Source: Diatrype stigma (lineage: Eukaryota; Ascomycota; Sordariomycetes; Xylariales; Diatrypaceae). Taken from it: a stretch of DNA of 64,000 bases. The stretch covers positions 1 to 64,000 of the forward strand of contig JAKJXP020000152.1 of the NCBI GenBank assembly GCA_022225965.2, written 5' to 3'. Below the pieces are notes generated by a model. That model was given only the letters and a program-made list of their open reading frames with translations. It did not search any database and was not told the origin of the DNA. Position numbers and translations under genes: made by a program. This document shows positions 41,770-53,143 of this stretch, one piece after another (within the stretch, counting starts at the first letter, position 1; each line of letters begins with the position of its first letter).

Positions 41770-44166
41770 TTAGATTAGGAGAGCGGCCACGAACGCGGCG
41801 AAGACGCTGGCAGGTCCAACGGCGGCGGCGTTCACACCGGCGGCCGCAGCCGATGCGATGGGCGGCAGCGACGACGTGGGGTAGGTGCCGGTCGACTGGA
41901 CGGGGAAGGTGGTCCCCGTGGAAAGGGTGGGGGTAGAGCCAGTGGGAGTGGGGGCAGTAATGAGCTGCGAGGACTCCGAGGCGACGGGGCTCGAGGGGAC
42001 AGCGGGGCTCGACGGGGCCGGGACGACGGGGTACGAGCTGGCGCTTGGCACGATGCCGGTGGAGGCCACGGGCGAGGTGGAGGCGAGCGTCGACGGGTAC
42101 GGGTACGGGGGCTGGCTGCTGGGCGGCTGGGGGGCCGGGGTGGTCTCCTCCTCGCAGGTGGTGTCAACCGGGGTGCTGGAAGACTCAACGGGCGCGGACC
42201 AGACCGGCGAGGTGGCGGAGGTGGTCACGGGCTTGGAGGTAGTGGCAGGGGTGGTGGCGGCGTAGGGCGTGCTGCTGATGACAGGGACGCTCTCAGTAGC
42301 CGACTCCTCGGGGCACTCCGTCGTGGAGATGGTCTCGACGTCAGTAGTGGTGCTCGCAACGGGGCTGGACCAGACGGGCGAAGTGGCCGAGGTGACAACA
42401 GGGGGCGTGTAGGGAGCAGACGTGGTCTTGATGCTGGAGACCGTGACGCTGGAAACAGTGGTGCTCTCAATGGCGGTAGTCGATTCCTCCGGGCACTCCG
42501 TCGTCGAGATGGTCTCAACATCAGTGGTGGTGCTGGCCGAGTAAACTGGCGAAGACACGGCGGGCGTGGACGCAGCCGGGGAGGTAGCCGAGGTCGTAGT
42601 GACGGTCGCAGTCAGCGTAGAGGGAGCAGGGACTGTGGTAGATTCCTCGGGGCACTCAGTGGTCGAAATGGTCTCGACGTCCGTAGTGGTGCTGGCTGAG
42701 TAGGCAGGCGAAGACACGGCCGGCGAGGTAGCCGAGGTCGTGGTGACAGTCTCAGTCAGCGTAGAGGGAGGCGTAGACGGAACGCCGGGAATGGTAGTGG
42801 ATTCCTCCTCGCAGGTAGTGTCGATCGGGGTGCTCGAGACCGGTACAGACCAGACAGGAGAGGTAGCCGAAGTCGTAACAGGAGGAGTGTAGGGAGCAGA
42901 GGTCGTAGCGCTAGCGATAGTAGTTTCCTCCTCGCAAGTGGTATCAACAGAGGTGCTCGAAGACTCGACTGGCGCGGACCAAACTGGCGACGTAGCCGAA
43001 GTCGTGACAACAGGAGGCGAGTAGGGGGCGGACGTCGTGGCACTGGGAGCGGGAGTCGTTTCCTCCTCGCAGGTAGTGTCGATCGAGGTGCTCGAAGACT
43101 CAACCGGCGCGGACCAAACAGGCGAAGTAGCCGAGGTCGTCACCGGAGGGGTGTAGGGAGCAGACGTCGTAGCGCTAGCAATAGGGGTCGATTCCTCCTC
43201 ACAGGTGGTGTCGACCGAAGTGCTCGATTCGACTGGCGCAGACCAGACGGGCGAGGTAGCCGAAGTCATGGCAGGCGGCTGGGGGGCCGGCGTGGTTTCC
43301 TCCTCGCAGGTGGTGTCGACCGAAGTGGACGGCGCGACGGCCTCGGAGCTCGTGCCCGGCGCCGCGGAGACCAAGGAGCTGGTGATCTTGGGCGTCAGGG
43401 TCGTCTTGGGCGTCGCCGTCGCTGTCGGCTTGGGCGGGGGGGTAGTCTCGTCCTCCTCATCGCAGCTCTCGTAGACGGTCATGGAGCTGTACGAGGTCGA
43501 GGCGCTCTCCACGGGGTACTCGCCGCCGCGGGCCGTCACCCCGTTGGGCGGGAAGGCCGGGAACGTGTTCGAGGGCATGGGGGCGGCGGACGCCGAGGGG
43601 ATCGCCATGTTGTTGCGGCAGTTGGCGGGGCTGAAGGTGTCGACACCGCCCTGGAGGGCAACGCTCAGCCCGCTGGTGAGGTCGCTCACGATCGTCTGCG
43701 TGGCCGCGGGCAGCTTAGCCAGGAGGCCACTGAGCAGCTTGTCGGCCGCCGTCTTGATGGTGCGCATGCGGATCTCGCTGGCGCCGCAGACGCTGGCGGC
43801 CTCGATCTGGGCCTTCTGGTCCTTCAGGTCGGCCAGCAGCGTGTCGCCGGCATCACCTAGCGATCGCAGCAGGTCGGGCAGGGCGATAAGCTCGGCCGCC
43901 GCCAAGGGGGACTCCATGCCTTCGATATCCTGGCGGGTGGAGCGCAGGATGCGCACCAGCTCGTCGGCGCCCTTGATCACGGGGACCGAGTCCTTCTGCT
44001 CCGCCAGCGACGAGGTGACGGCCTCGTCGAGTCCCACGATTGCGTTGGAGATCTGCGAGGCCATGGCAGAGACCGTCGCCGTGGCACGGGCGTTGTGGCG
44101 CGGGATGGGCTCGGCGGACGCGGTGAGCGCCAACGCCGAGAGGGGAAGGGCTAGTGATGCCTTCAT
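41770..44166 (-). CDS. GPI-anchored HsbA-domain cell-wall protein with Ser/Thr/Pro/Cys repeats
   Basis: An uninterrupted frame of 798 aa. Residues 1-18 (MKASLALPLSALALTASA) are a signal peptide. Residues about 28-185 form a hydrophobic-surface-binding protein A (HsbA/galactomannoprotein) domain: helical, with DEAVTSSLAEQKDSVPVIKG, a single Cys in ASVCGASEIRMRT, and QGGVDTFSPANC at its end. Residues about 195-760 are Ser/Thr/Pro-rich repeats with two unit types. Type A centres on VDTTCEEE (six copies) and type B on ETISTTECPEES (three copies), often separated by TTSATSPVWSAPVESS. The C-terminus (GVNAAAVGPASVFAAFVAALLI) is a GPI-anchor signal. HsbA proteins adsorb to hydrophobic surfaces and can recruit hydrolases. 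Here the domain is displayed on a long, probably O-mannosylated wall stalk. Confidence 0.88.
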   Translation of the reverse strand: MKASLALPLSALALTASAEPIPRHNARATATVSAMASQISNAIVGLDEAVTSSLAEQKDSVPVIKGADELVRILRSTRQDIEGMESPLAAAELIALPDLLRSLGDAGDTLLADLKDQKAQIEAASVCGASEIRMRTIKTAADKLLSGLLAKLPAATQTIVSDLTSGLSVALQGGVDTFSPANCRNNMAIPSASAAPMPSNTFPAFPPNGVTARGGEYPVESASTSYSSMTVYESCDEEDETTPPPKPTATATPKTTLTPKITSSLVSAAPGTSSEAVAPSTSVDTTCEEETTPAPQPPAMTSATSPVWSAPVESSTSVDTTCEEESTPIASATTSAPYTPPVTTSATSPVWSAPVESSSTSIDTTCEEETTPAPSATTSAPYSPPVVTTSATSPVWSAPVESSSTSVDTTCEEETTIASATTSAPYTPPVTTSATSPVWSVPVSSTPIDTTCEEESTTIPGVPSTPPSTLTETVTTTSATSPAVSSPAYSASTTTDVETISTTECPEESTTVPAPSTLTATVTTTSATSPAASTPAVSSPVYSASTTTDVETISTTECPEESTTAIESTTVSSVTVSSIKTTSAPYTPPVVTSATSPVWSSPVASTTTDVETISTTECPEESATESVPVISSTPYAATTPATTSKPVTTSATSPVWSAPVESSSTPVDTTCEEETTPAPQPPSSQPPYPYPSTLASTSPVASTGIVPSASSYPVVPAPSSPAVPSSPVASESSQLITAPTPTGSTPTLSTGTTFPVQSTGTYPTSSLPPIASAAAAGVNAAAVGPASVFAAFVAALLI

Positions 44167-46186
44167 GGTTGCTGGTTTTCGTGTTGTTGCTGCTTCTGCT
44201 GCTGCTCCCGTCGGGGCTAATAAGCAACGAATCTGATGCTAACGATGGTTTCGAGTAGAATAAACACTGAAGAAAGGAATGGAATTGGCTACGATAGCCT
44301 GCGTTGTCGTTACGGTGAAGTGAAGAAGCTCGACTTCGTAAAGAACGGATGTCTAGGAAGAGTTAGACAGAGATGAAAGAAAACAAGAGGGAGTCGGGAG
44401 CGGTGTGTGAGTGATGAGCGCGGAGCCACCTTACATACGAACACTTCACACGCAGGTATAGGCATCTGTGCCATATTATCAGATTACCCAGGGGCTTGAG
44501 ATGGTCCTGGCTAAGCCCTGTGGATGATCCTCCCCCTTTCGACGTCCGCTTAGGCGTGGAGACGACGGTGATTGGTCCATGACAACTGACGTCAAGAGGC
44601 AGTCCCTCAATATGGTATGGATAAGAGCCACAAGGATGGCATCCTGGTGGACTGGTCCAAATATCTGGGGAAAGTATTTAAACTTAATGGGCCCCTGGAC
44701 TTGTCCGACTCCATCGTGGCTGGTTTTCACTTTAGGCTGGCTGATTAAACACTAGTTTCGTTTCCTTATTTCCAGGCAGCTCGAACCTCCCGAGATGATC
44801 CCGACCGAAAAGGAGACGGTGCCTTTGATGTCGCGTTTGATAGTCGTGGGCAATCTACGGGTGATTTGCAAGCACTGGCGACCGCAGCTCGCATTACAAG
44901 CAGAAGATTGAAGACATAACACAACATCATGCACAAGCAGTGCCGACATCACGACATCGGTATCGATAGTAGCATGACACCCTTATGCTTTCCTCTATCT
45001 TAGGGATGTGTATTCGTACATAGCCAGGCAAACAGACACTGTTTGCTTGCTATGTGTTGGATGCCTCCTTTGTGGGCAGGTCAGTTCAAGCAGAGTAGGA
45101 TCCTTGAAGGGAGGTCCTTGATATGGTACCTGTTATTATAATGGGGTTCTCGGTAACCGGCTCACCTCTTCGCTACTACTAGGTATGTAGATATGTAGCA
45201 ACAAGGCAGTTCAAGCACCGCCTGCTTTATCCAGCCAGTGGGAAAAACAGACGATGGTTTGTCAAACACTTTGTCAACCCCTCTTTCTTCCTACATATGT
45301 ATAAGTATAATCTTAGAAAACACCCAGTCCAAGTGCACAGGCGGCCAGTCTGAAACAAGAGTGGTGCCTCCCGCCCGTACGCCCCTGCCCCCTAGGAGGC
45401 ACGTGGTGGGGTTCGTTCCGGCATGCTGGTTGCTGGCTGGCTGGCAATCCTGGCCACCCCCCCGTAAAAGGGAAAAGCAGCGACGACCCTGGTGAATACT
45501 CGGCAGGGACGTTAACTACCTAGGTACTACTAAAAGCATCACACACAGTTAAGCATTGCGCTAACGACGAGATATTTCGTCATCGGGCAGGAAGTGGCCG
45601 TTCCTGACATTCGCGACATGCTTCAATAGGCAAGGGTGAGGTGGTGGGGGTGCAAGCAGGGGCCATGATAGTATGATGTAGGCAGGTGGGGGAGCCCGAA
45701 AGTGGCTTGAACGGCTATCGGGAGTCAGGGTCATCCTTGGCTCTGAAGATCTGTATAATCAACCGGCACATCGCAATCTTATATTCGACCAAGCACCAAG
45801 CAGCCGGCAGCCTGGTCGGTAACAACACGCGCAACAACACCAAAAATGCCTCTTTTCGCAAACCTAAGTGACTGCCGAACGCGGAAGTATTCTGATGAGG
45901 GGCGCAATCACCTCACCGGTCAATGCTTGATGGGGTATACGCTGGCCGTTCGCAAGATCACGATAGACAATGGTTGTGCGAAGTATAATATAACCGCAAT
46001 GGATACGATACGTTGTAGTAGTTGGGTAGGAGGACAGGAGGAATGCGGCACTCTGCACTCTGCATTCTGCATGCTGAGGAGGCCGCCGCCGCCCCGCCAC
46101 TCCATTATGTATATCTCGCAACATTTGTGGATTACCGTACTTCGTAGACACGTTCTCAACGCCACTTTTTTTTTTCCGTCCTTTTT
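44167..46186. other. Gene-free stretch
   Basis: About 2 kb between the HsbA gene's 5' end and the 3' end of the glutathione transferase gene. CAG/CTG-rich DNA at about 44186-44215 precedes the HsbA ATG. No gene is seen. Confidence 0.5.
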
Positions 46187-47050
46187 TCATGGAAGCTTCT
46201 CCCCCTTCCTCGTAGCTTGCGCAACCTCTGATTGCGTTGTGTCCTCCGCGTACCGTTTGTAAGCAGCCACGTACATCTCGTCGTCGCTCCAGGTGTCCTT
46301 GACACTCTGCCTGTCCGCGATGGCGTCGAACCAGGTCCTCCACCGCGTCCACAGCCCCTCGTCCTCGCCGCCTTGGCCTTGGTCCGGAATGCCCACGCCG
46401 CCGGGCTTGTAATGGTCGATCAGGAAGAGCCGCTTAGCCCAGGGTGCCAGCATGATGTCCACGAGGCTGAACCTGGGGCCTAGGAACCAGGGACCCCCTT
46501 TTTCCAGATCTGGACTTGGAGTCGAGTCGGCCATCTCCTTGACGAATGTCTTGATGTGGGTGTGCAGGTTGTCCCGCGCCTGCTCGATGCTGTACCCCTT
46601 GTCGGGCGTGTGCTGGATGAACCGGTAGAAGGCGGGGACGATCTTGTTGCTGATGTGGTCGATCCAGAGCCTGCACCACGCGCGCTCGTACGCATCTTCC
46701 GGCAGCAAGGACACCCCGTCATAGGCCTCTTCTAGGAATTCGCAGATGACAGCGCTTTCGTACAGGGGCCTCTTCTCCCCCTTCCCGCCGTCAGAGACAG
46801 GCACGGCGAGCGTCGGCACCAGCCCCCGCGGGTTCAGGGCTAGGAACTCGGGCGCCTTCCGGTACGGGTTCACCTCGACGTACTGGTGCGGGATGCGCTT
46901 CTCGTGCAGCACGATCCAGGCGCGCTGCACGAACGGGCAGAACCAGCCCCCGTAGAGCTTGAGCGGGTGCTCGGCCGCGTGGGCGGCCGCGAGCGCCGCC
47001 GCCGCGCCCGTCGTCTTCGCGGGCAGCAGCGACGTGTCTACTGTTGCCAT
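46187..47050 (-). CDS. Omega-class glutathione S-transferase
   Basis: A single-exon gene of 287 aa, starting at the ATG at 47050; an upstream in-frame extension is not conserved-looking. The thioredoxin-like N-terminal domain carries the omega-class active-site Cys (residue 38) in LYGGWFCPFVQRAW, then LNPRGLVPTLAVP and the glutathione-binding ESAVICEFLEE. The helical C-terminal domain includes LWIDHISNKIVPAFYRFIQ and GPWFLGPRFSLVDIMLAPWA. Omega GSTs act as glutathione-dependent thiol transferases, dehydroascorbate reductases or S-(phenacyl)glutathione reductases rather than classical conjugases. The gene lies upstream of, and in tandem with, no related partner. Confidence in class is high; the physiological substrate is unknown. 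Confidence 0.9.
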   Translation of the reverse strand: MATVDTSLLPAKTTGAAAALAAAHAAEHPLKLYGGWFCPFVQRAWIVLHEKRIPHQYVEVNPYRKAPEFLALNPRGLVPTLAVPVSDGGKGEKRPLYESAVICEFLEEAYDGVSLLPEDAYERAWCRLWIDHISNKIVPAFYRFIQHTPDKGYSIEQARDNLHTHIKTFVKEMADSTPSPDLEKGGPWFLGPRFSLVDIMLAPWAKRLFLIDHYKPGGVGIPDQGQGGEDEGLWTRWRTWFDAIADRQSVKDTWSDDEMYVAAYKRYAEDTTQSEVAQATRKGEKLP

Positions 47051-47813
47051 TTTCCGGTAATGGAAATGGGGATGGCGATGTGCCAAACCTGGTCGTAGTA
47101 GTGGTGCTTGTAACCGTTGTAGTGGTGGTGTGATCACGCAATGGAAAATGGAAGAAAATGCGGCAGAAAGGTGATTGATGCGCGTAGAGCGACTGCACAT
47201 GAGTAAGTAGGTGACTAGGTACTCGTAAGATCGTATTGCGCTGTTGTCGATGAATGCAAAACGGGTGAATGGCAATGGATGGCGGGTGGTGTTTGATGGC
47301 CGACTATGACATCAAGATACAGCGGGTTGAGCCGGGTGACGCCGGCTCTCCACTAAACGGAAGTCCCGCACTGTTGAACGGACTGTCGTTCTAAGACCTT
47401 TCCAAGTTCCCCCCTATTCCAAATCCTTGGATTTTGAGAATTGACGTACCACGATTACTATGAAGCACCTGGCTATCGAGGTTATACCGTATAATTTGAA
47501 TCGAGAGGTAAAGAAACACCGTGCCTCAGTGAAAATTATAGGCAATCACGTATTTCGAGGCACCTATGGACTGAAGTCGCGGCATGAGCTGTCTGGGTTT
47601 TGGCTACGAAAGTGGTAGTTTATCAACGAAGACACGTTGCATCTAATGGACATGAACAGCCTACCATCGTCGCAGAAAAGATAATTATGCAATATGGTTC
47701 GAGCCCCTGGGTTACCGTAGATATATGTATTACATTGGGTATCAGCAATCCGACAAGAAAAGAGAAAAATCTGGCTTCCGCCCCTTCATCATCATCGATC
47801 ATGAACCCACTCA
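47051..47813. other. Intergenic region
   Basis: 763 bp upstream of the GST and downstream of the hydrolase-CorA gene. A GGTTCGAGCCC sequence at about 47696-47706 resembles a tRNA B box, but no cloverleaf can be drawn around it. Confidence 0.5.
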
Positions 47814-50800
47814 TCACCAACCCTCCCTAACCATCCTCTTCCAGGTTCCCCTTCCCGCCAGTCTTCTCTGCGTGGCCCTCTTCCTATTCAGCTCGGGAAT
47901 CTCGTACCCGCTCCCACGCTCCCTACGCACCGTCTCCCAGAAGTCGTAGCCGCGCTCCCTTCGGCGCAGCCTGCGCCTCTCCTGCAGCTCCTCCTTCGCC
48001 ACCTTGTTCCACGTCTTCTTCTTCTTACCTGCTCCTCCTCCCCTTCTTCTTCCGTCCCCGTCCCTGCTCCCCTGCCCTTCTCCTCCACCCTCTTCTTTTT
48101 CTTTCGACGCAGCAGCCGCCGCCGCCGCCGCCGCGAGCAGCAGCAGCGCCACCTTCCTTGGTCCCTTGAGAGCCACGGCCTCGAGGGCGCGGCGGGCGGC
48201 GCGGAAGCCGGCCTTGCAGAAAGCCTGGGCGCGGGCGCTGAAGGCGAGGACGAGGGAGGCGGCGACGAGGCCGGCCGAGGCGGGCAGGGAGACGGCGCCG
48301 ATGGTGCGCAGGCTGACGAAGTTGTCGTCGGCGCCGCCCCACTCGGCCGTGTTCATGCCGAACAGGCTGGTGAAGAAGCTGAGCGGCAGGAAGATCACCG
48401 TGAACGTCGTGAAGATCATCACCGACAGGTTCTGCGAGCTCGCCAGCTCCGTCTGCAGCCGCGACCACCGCACCTCGTCCACCTGCGCCTGCCGCTGCAC
48501 CATCTCGAGGAGCTTCTCGTACTGTGGCGGTCGTGGGGAAGGAAAAAGGAGTCAGTATAGGTCAACGCAAGATGAGATAAGGTAGGCAGGTAAGCAGGTT
48601 TGGCTCGATCCAACATCGTGGGGGCGGGAGTATGAACGGAAAACTGTGAAATTGCCATGGTGTCCACTCAATGGGGGTAAGAATGGTGAACAGGAAACAC
48701 GGTGAGCTCTTACGTCTTTCCGCGTAGTCTCGACGCGCTCGATCATGTCACCAGTCTGCCTCGTATATTCCTCGAGGCGGCCGAGGGCCTCGACGAGGAA
48801 ACCGCGGCCGTGCTCTGTGAGGTCGCGCCGCTCGGGCTCCTGGTAGCTGGCTAGCATGGCTTCTATGACGACCTTCTGCTCGGCAAACAAGGTCTTCATC
48901 GTGCTGAGCTCGTCGTCCATGTCGCGCAGCTCGAGCAGCGCCGACGTGTTCTCGCGGTTCTCGCGCTCGGCCTGCTCGAGCTCCCGCCGGTGCCGCCGCT
49001 TGATCGCCGCCGACCGGTTGTCCTCCGGGTCGTCATCGCCCTCCTCTGTGTCGGACGATAGCGACTCATCTAGGATCTTGTTGTCCCGGAACGTCTGCAT
49101 CCGGAACCGTTTCAGGGACGAGGTCATCCTCTCGCTCTAGTCATGGGCATGGTAGTTTCATTAGCATTGTCATATACGTTGGGAAAATAATGATTCAAGG
49201 TCGGCAGGTAAAGAAAGAGAGGGGATAGAAGTAACTAATAAGAATCGGAGAAAAGCAAGGAATTACCAGAATCCCGATCGCCTCCTCGAAGATCCGGAAG
49301 ACCTCCAAGTCTGGGTGGGACGTTCGATCCAAGAGCACGGTGACGGCGTGCAGGACCACGAACGCGGCCAGATCGAGCGCAGTCTCGCAGCGGCCTGTCA
49401 GGTCGCCATTCAACTCGTGGTAGACGCTATTGCGGAGGTCGGCTTGTTGAAACATCGGTCCCTCCGTAGGATACGACTCGCGTTTCGGGAAGAACGTTGT
49501 CAGCGTTTCTATTAATCCATCAGAGTCAGCTAGACTATTTGGGTGTTGGAGCTAAAGTAGCAAAGAAGGAGTAGAAATCAGCGACGCACTCTCGTCAATA
49601 GCCCACAGCCACAGCTGGTCGACCATGAGCACATTTCCGTCAAGGATATCCGATTCCAGGTCCTCGTCGCTCTCATATTCGTAGCTCGCCGCGTCGGAGT
49701 TCAGCGGCGTATCGGCGTTCATCGCAAGCGGGCTGCCAGGCGAGATGATAGGCGGCTGTTTGTCCTCGGCGTTGCGCGTGCTGTACATGTCCTGTCTGTC
49801 CTTTGGCAGCAGGGTCATCCTCTCTTTCGTGAGCTTGTACAACATCTGGTCGTCGTCTCTGGCGTAAGTATCTCGCAGGGCCGGGTAGCCGTATTGGTCC
49901 AAGGTCCTGCGCGCGTTGAGCGGCGGGTCGTGCCCGATGTACTCCCATATCACCCGGCAGTCCAGCGACTCGAGTTCGGCGATGTCTTGCGGAACAGGCC
50001 TTGCTCTGCCGTGAGACATCCGGCGCCGGATGACGTTTCGCCGCCGGATGATGTTCTTGTAGGTGTCGAAGTGGAGATACGGCATGTACAGGTACAGGTG
50101 GCTCGGAGATATGCCATGGCTGCGGCTTGTACCCTGCGAAGAAGAGGACGAAGGGCGGGAGGGAGGATCTAGAAGTGTCAGCAGACCGCTTCAAATCCTG
50201 ACAAAGGAAGACTTGACTTACTGGATTCAGCTGGTACAAAAGCACAGCCGGGCTTGACGTAAGCCCCCTGTAGGTTCGCATGCCTCCCCTGGATGTGTCT
50301 CTTGACCCAAAGATCATTGCTCAGGAGCTTCGAGTAATTTTGGTGATTCGTCTCAGAAAGCTTGTCAAAGATTTTCTGTTACGCATAAGGTCAGCAGACT
50401 GAGCACACCAGCCAAAACAATGACGGTGTCTTACATTGACCCAGTGCGGGTTGTTGAACGGCAAGTGAATCCACATGAACTTGCGCCATGACAGGTCGGG
50501 CCGCAAGAAATCAGCCGTCAGTTCATGTAATGGATTATCCCTGCTGATATCCTGGCGCTTGTTCTCCGCGGCTTGAGTCTGATGGTCCTTCTCGTCGACT
50601 CCTGGAAACGCATCACGGCTCCTTATGGAGTTGATATCTCCATCATCGTCTGTAGTTCTCGGGAACATATCAGCTCCTCCAGGGTCTGAGATCGACCTCG
50701 CCCGGTTGCCACTGCGACTCGGAGGGCGATGGTTTCCCGGTGGTGATAGGGAAGGGACCGGTAGTCCGCGAATTCGTCGTGGGCCGATGACGGGGTTCAT

Positions 50801-52466
50801 AGGTTGAGGCTCGGTTGCGGCACCAGCTATAGATGGACGCGGGGGGTGCGAGGTCACTACGATCTCGGGAGATTGGGTATGACTCGGCCCACGGGGGCTA
50901 TTCGGAGGACTCTTATTTTGTCCAAACAACCTGCTGCCGATTTCTTGAACATTAGACCAGATGTTTCGCCCACCTGAAACCCCGGTCTCACGGGCTGGTG
51001 TACCCGCCTTCGAAGGGCGTAGAGGCGCTCGTCGAGGCTTAGGTGCGACGGTGCTGAGCCTTTCGTGAAGGCATTGTTCTGGGCCCTTGTCTAGGAACTC
51101 CCTCAGGATATGCCTCGAAATGTACAGGCGGATATCCGCGTGGCCATCACTTTTCGGGTCTCCGAAGAAGCCTATCAGCTCCACCTTGACCTTGTCGGCC
51201 AGCATCAGCGGCGTATGTTGGAAATTGGCGCTCAAGTACTCGGCCTTCTCCGCAGCTCGTCGTAGGTCACGGAGGTACGAGTGCATCGTTTGCAGGTTGC
51301 TGGAGCCGAAGGAGGCGCAGTTGGCATGGTCACTTTCGAGAGAGAACGCGTTCTCTGCGCGCGTACCGATCAGACATGATTTGATCGAGACCAATGGCGC
51401 GCTGAAGTGCACCTCGTCCGAATCGCCCGATCCCAGTCCAGACAGCTGAGAATCTATGGTTTCGTAAAATGTCCATATGCGGAGCTCACTGGCCATGTCA
51501 GTAAACTGGTCGTGGATTCGCAACAGTGGTTTATAGCCGAGCCGCAGCTCACTCGTGATGGACCTGGGAAGTGGTTTCTCTAGGGACAGCAGTTGTTGGA
51601 TGCTCTCGCGTAAGTGAGGCATGGACATGTAGCTAGAACCGCGATGCGGCGTTGCTGGGATGGTCAGTAAATCAGGTCTTCGAGGCGTGCAACACGACAT
51701 TGCGAGGCTTACAGAAAAATGTCATCCCATGGCAGTCGAAGATCAAAGGTCTCAATTCCTCTTCTTTGCTAGCTTTTACGAGGGCCAACTTGGCTACCAG
51801 CCCTCCAATGCTATGGCAAATGAAGAAGATCGGCCGAGACTTCATGGGCCCGGCACGCATTCGCGTGACATGCTCAAGAAGGTCATCGGCGGCTTGGCTT
51901 AGTGTGTAGCCTTCGGTGAGCTCCCGGTGGCGGTACAGCATCACACGGGCCTTGTTAACCTCCTTCCTAATGCCCTGCCTGATCCAAAGCTGGTTGGCTC
52001 TGGGCAGATGGCGGTTGATGGCTGGGGAGAGGACCGCACCGCCTGGTAGCTCCTTCACGGTTTCATATCTTTCCAACTCGGCATGGAGCCTTGTGGCCTG
52101 GAAGTAACCCTCGATCAGCGGATCCCGACCCCAGGTGTCCACTGGCGATGCACCAATGCAAGGCACAGCAACGATATCGACAGTTGTCTCATTGTAACCA
52201 CTCCCGGCTACGTCGCCGTCAATATGAGCGAACCCAGGTTCTGGATCCCAATGTGAGAGACTGCTACGAGGAGACTTCTCATTCTCTGCCCCAAGTGCAT
52301 CAGACACATTATCCAGCAACGTGTTTTCATGCTCGTTTATTTGTAGTTCTTGGCGACTTGAATCAGCCCCCGCTTGCTGAGTGCGACCGGGTGTTCCCGC
52401 CATCGCTTCCGATCCTATCTGTGGTGCACAATTCAGCCCAGTTCGGCCTTCCGGATGAGATGTCAT
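47814..52466 (-). CDS. Alpha/beta-hydrolase fused to a CorA-like membrane channel
   Basis: Seven exons (52466-51713, 51654-50435, 50375-50222, 50168-49590, 49508-49267, 49136-48714, 48521-47814) join in frame to 1359 aa. Residues about 95-250 form a DUF676/lipase-like alpha/beta-hydrolase: TVDIVAVPCIGASPVDTWG, the nucleophile region IFFICHSIGGLVAKL, and STPHRGSSY across the first intron. The usual G-x-S-x-G has Cys for the first Gly. A linker rich in Pro, Ser and Arg follows. The second half is CorA-like: HLYLYMPYLHFDTYK, NVLMVDQLWLWAIDE, TLTTFFPKRESYP, charged coiled-coil helices, then MIFTTFTVIFLPLSFFTSLF, GMN and a second membrane helix. The C-terminal tail is Lys/Arg-rich. CorA proteins are Mg2+ channels; fungal CorA-like fusions are uncharacterised. 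The first true ATG is 52466. Confidence 0.85.
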
Positions 52467-53143
52467 ATTGGCTATTATCGTTCGCTTTGTCAAAAGAAGC
52501 AATGCAAGCAGAGGCGCTCAGAGTTCACACATTGTAACTGTGCATGGTAAAAGGGTGACTCCATAAGATAAAGCATGGTTGCACATCGAAGACTTAACAG
52601 CAAGTAACATATCACATAAGACAGGCTCCAGACACAGCCCCCTACCCTCACAAGGCTGTCGGCAAGTAAGCTGGTCAGATGGGCTCCATTGCGGCTCTAC
52701 CCCGGACTCAGCTGATTATATAGTGGTGGGTTAGGTCAGCTCAGGGGGGGCTGGGGGGTGAGCGCTTGACCCGATATGGTGAAGTGCAACAAGGGATCTG
52801 CCGCAGGTCAACATCAAAAGTTGCCGTCAGTTCCTGTTAAGGTTAAGGGAGCGATACTATGAGTTGTGCATCATTATAAGCACAGGCACAGGGACACAGG
52901 AACAAAGGGACATATGCAACAACAAGAGAACATCCGTATTTGCTTAAGCTCAAACTTAAGTATCGACAGCTAAAATCCGATTAAGTCGATATTAATCGGC
53001 GCCGTTAGCGCCATGCCCTAGCCCCTATTGTCGACTAACCGCTCGGTGGCCACCATAGGCCAGGCCACCACACCCAACTGGAAATCCGAATAGTCGTCGA
53101 CCAAGCACCACTATTCGGCAACAACATCCAGCTTCATCGTCGG
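52467..53143. other. Intergenic region
   Basis: 677 bp between the 3' end of the DUF3716-like gene and the 5' end of the hydrolase-CorA gene. It includes a G-run region near 52745-52760. No gene is seen. Confidence 0.5.

Noticed and set aside
47696..47706. GGTTCGAGCCC, a tRNA B-box-like sequence
   Set aside because: The bases on either side do not pair as a T-arm, and no A box or acceptor stem is found upstream.
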